This document shows, piece by piece, positions 13,795 to 13,926 of a DNA stretch of 13,926 bases; the first letter of the stretch is position 1; each line of letters begins with the position of its first letter. A model generated the notes under the pieces. The model ran no database searches. It was not told the origin of the DNA and worked only from the letters and a program-made list of their open reading frames with translations. This stretch comes from Candidatus Cryptobacteroides faecihippi (GTDB lineage: Bacteria; Bacteroidota; Bacteroidia; Bacteroidales; UBA932). The translations under genes and the position numbers were made by a program. The stretch is from the NCBI GenBank assembly GCA_018066065.1, contig JAGHSC010000057.1:1-13926 (forward strand), given 5' to 3'.

Positions 13795-13926
13795 CTGTAA
13801 AGTACTCTATAAAATAAACTCAATGCCACATTGTAAAGCCAGACTAAAGTCCAAAGACTCCTGGATGCCATCCACTGAAGGAGCCTTGTCCTTAATGGGA
13901 GCACAGGATTGTCAAAGGCCCTGTCA
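13791..13926 (-). CDS. C-terminal end of an unidentified upstream operon gene (partial)
   Basis: One minus-strand frame is open from the right edge to a TGA at 13791-13793 that overlaps the ATG of the polymerase gene (ATGA, 4 nt). It encodes 44 residues, starting DRAFDNPVLPLRTRLLQWMA, followed by a Trp/Leu/Tyr-rich helix (SLWTLVWLYNVALSLFYRVL) and a final YR. The other two frames contain stops here. A basic, amphipathic or membrane-associated C-terminal helix fits a glycosyltransferase or membrane-associated enzyme, but 44 residues are too few to name it. The 4-nt overlap shows that the operon begins outside the window. Confidence 0.6.
   Translation of the reverse strand, partial: DRAFDNPVLPLRTRLLQWMASRSLWTLVWLYNVALSLFYRVLYR

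Noticed and set aside
1..13926. Invertible capsule promoter with inverted repeats, UpxY/UpxZ regulators, or a JUMPstart element
   Set aside because: These are typical of Bacteroides capsule loci, but I found no matching inverted repeats around a promoter and no such genes inside the window.
1..13926. CRISPR array, tRNA genes or insertion sequence ends
   Set aside because: I noticed no regularly spaced direct repeats, cloverleaf-like segment or transposase frame. The only repeated DNA I noted is the Tyr-Gly codon tract.

Overview
The window reads as chromosomal DNA of a member of the Bacteroidales (phylum Bacteroidota) of moderate GC content. Three things point there. The promoters have the Bacteroidota pattern TTTG, 19-20 nt, TAnnTTTG. 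The lipoproteins are fimbrillin-like. The Wzc-type kinase has a tyrosine/glycine tail. Genus cannot be fixed from sequence alone; uncultured gut Bacteroidales are the best guess. Every supported gene lies on the minus strand, so transcription runs from high to low coordinates. No tRNA, rRNA, CRISPR array, insertion sequence or attachment site was seen.

Right and centre (13926 down to 3108): an exopolysaccharide or capsule biosynthesis operon. In order of transcription it holds the 3' end of an unidentified gene, a Wzy-like membrane polymerase, two GT4-type glycosyltransferases, a polyprenyl-phosphate sugar phosphotransferase that starts the lipid-linked repeat unit, a third GT4 glycosyltransferase, a small PqqD-like protein, a PF14907-type nucleotidyltransferase split by an in-frame TAA, the outer-membrane export lipoprotein Wza, and the chain-length regulator/tyrosine kinase Wzc. 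Genes overlap by 4, 28 and 23 nt or are separated by at most 63 nt. The sugar transferase and glycosyltransferases would build the unit on undecaprenyl phosphate, Wzy would polymerise it in the periplasm, and Wza/Wzc would control length and export. No Wzx flippase or sugar-nucleotide synthesis gene lies inside the window, so the locus must continue upstream. Promoter-like sequences before the sugar transferase and before the PqqD gene suggest internal transcription starts.

Left (3101 down to 1): two short cell-surface units. The first has its own good promoter overlapping the end of wzc, a short leader that would begin with a GC-rich hairpin, a large fimbrillin-like lipoprotein with two internal repeats and an unrecognised C-terminal domain, a 42-residue small ORF 2 nt downstream, and a strong intrinsic terminator. 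The second starts right after that terminator with a textbook promoter. It encodes a 55-residue small protein and a second fimbrillin-like lipoprotein that runs off the left edge.

Most unusual items: the nonsense-split nucleotidyltransferase next to a PqqD-like protein inside a polysaccharide operon; the two lipoprotein/small-ORF cassettes; and the mosaic architecture of the large lipoprotein.
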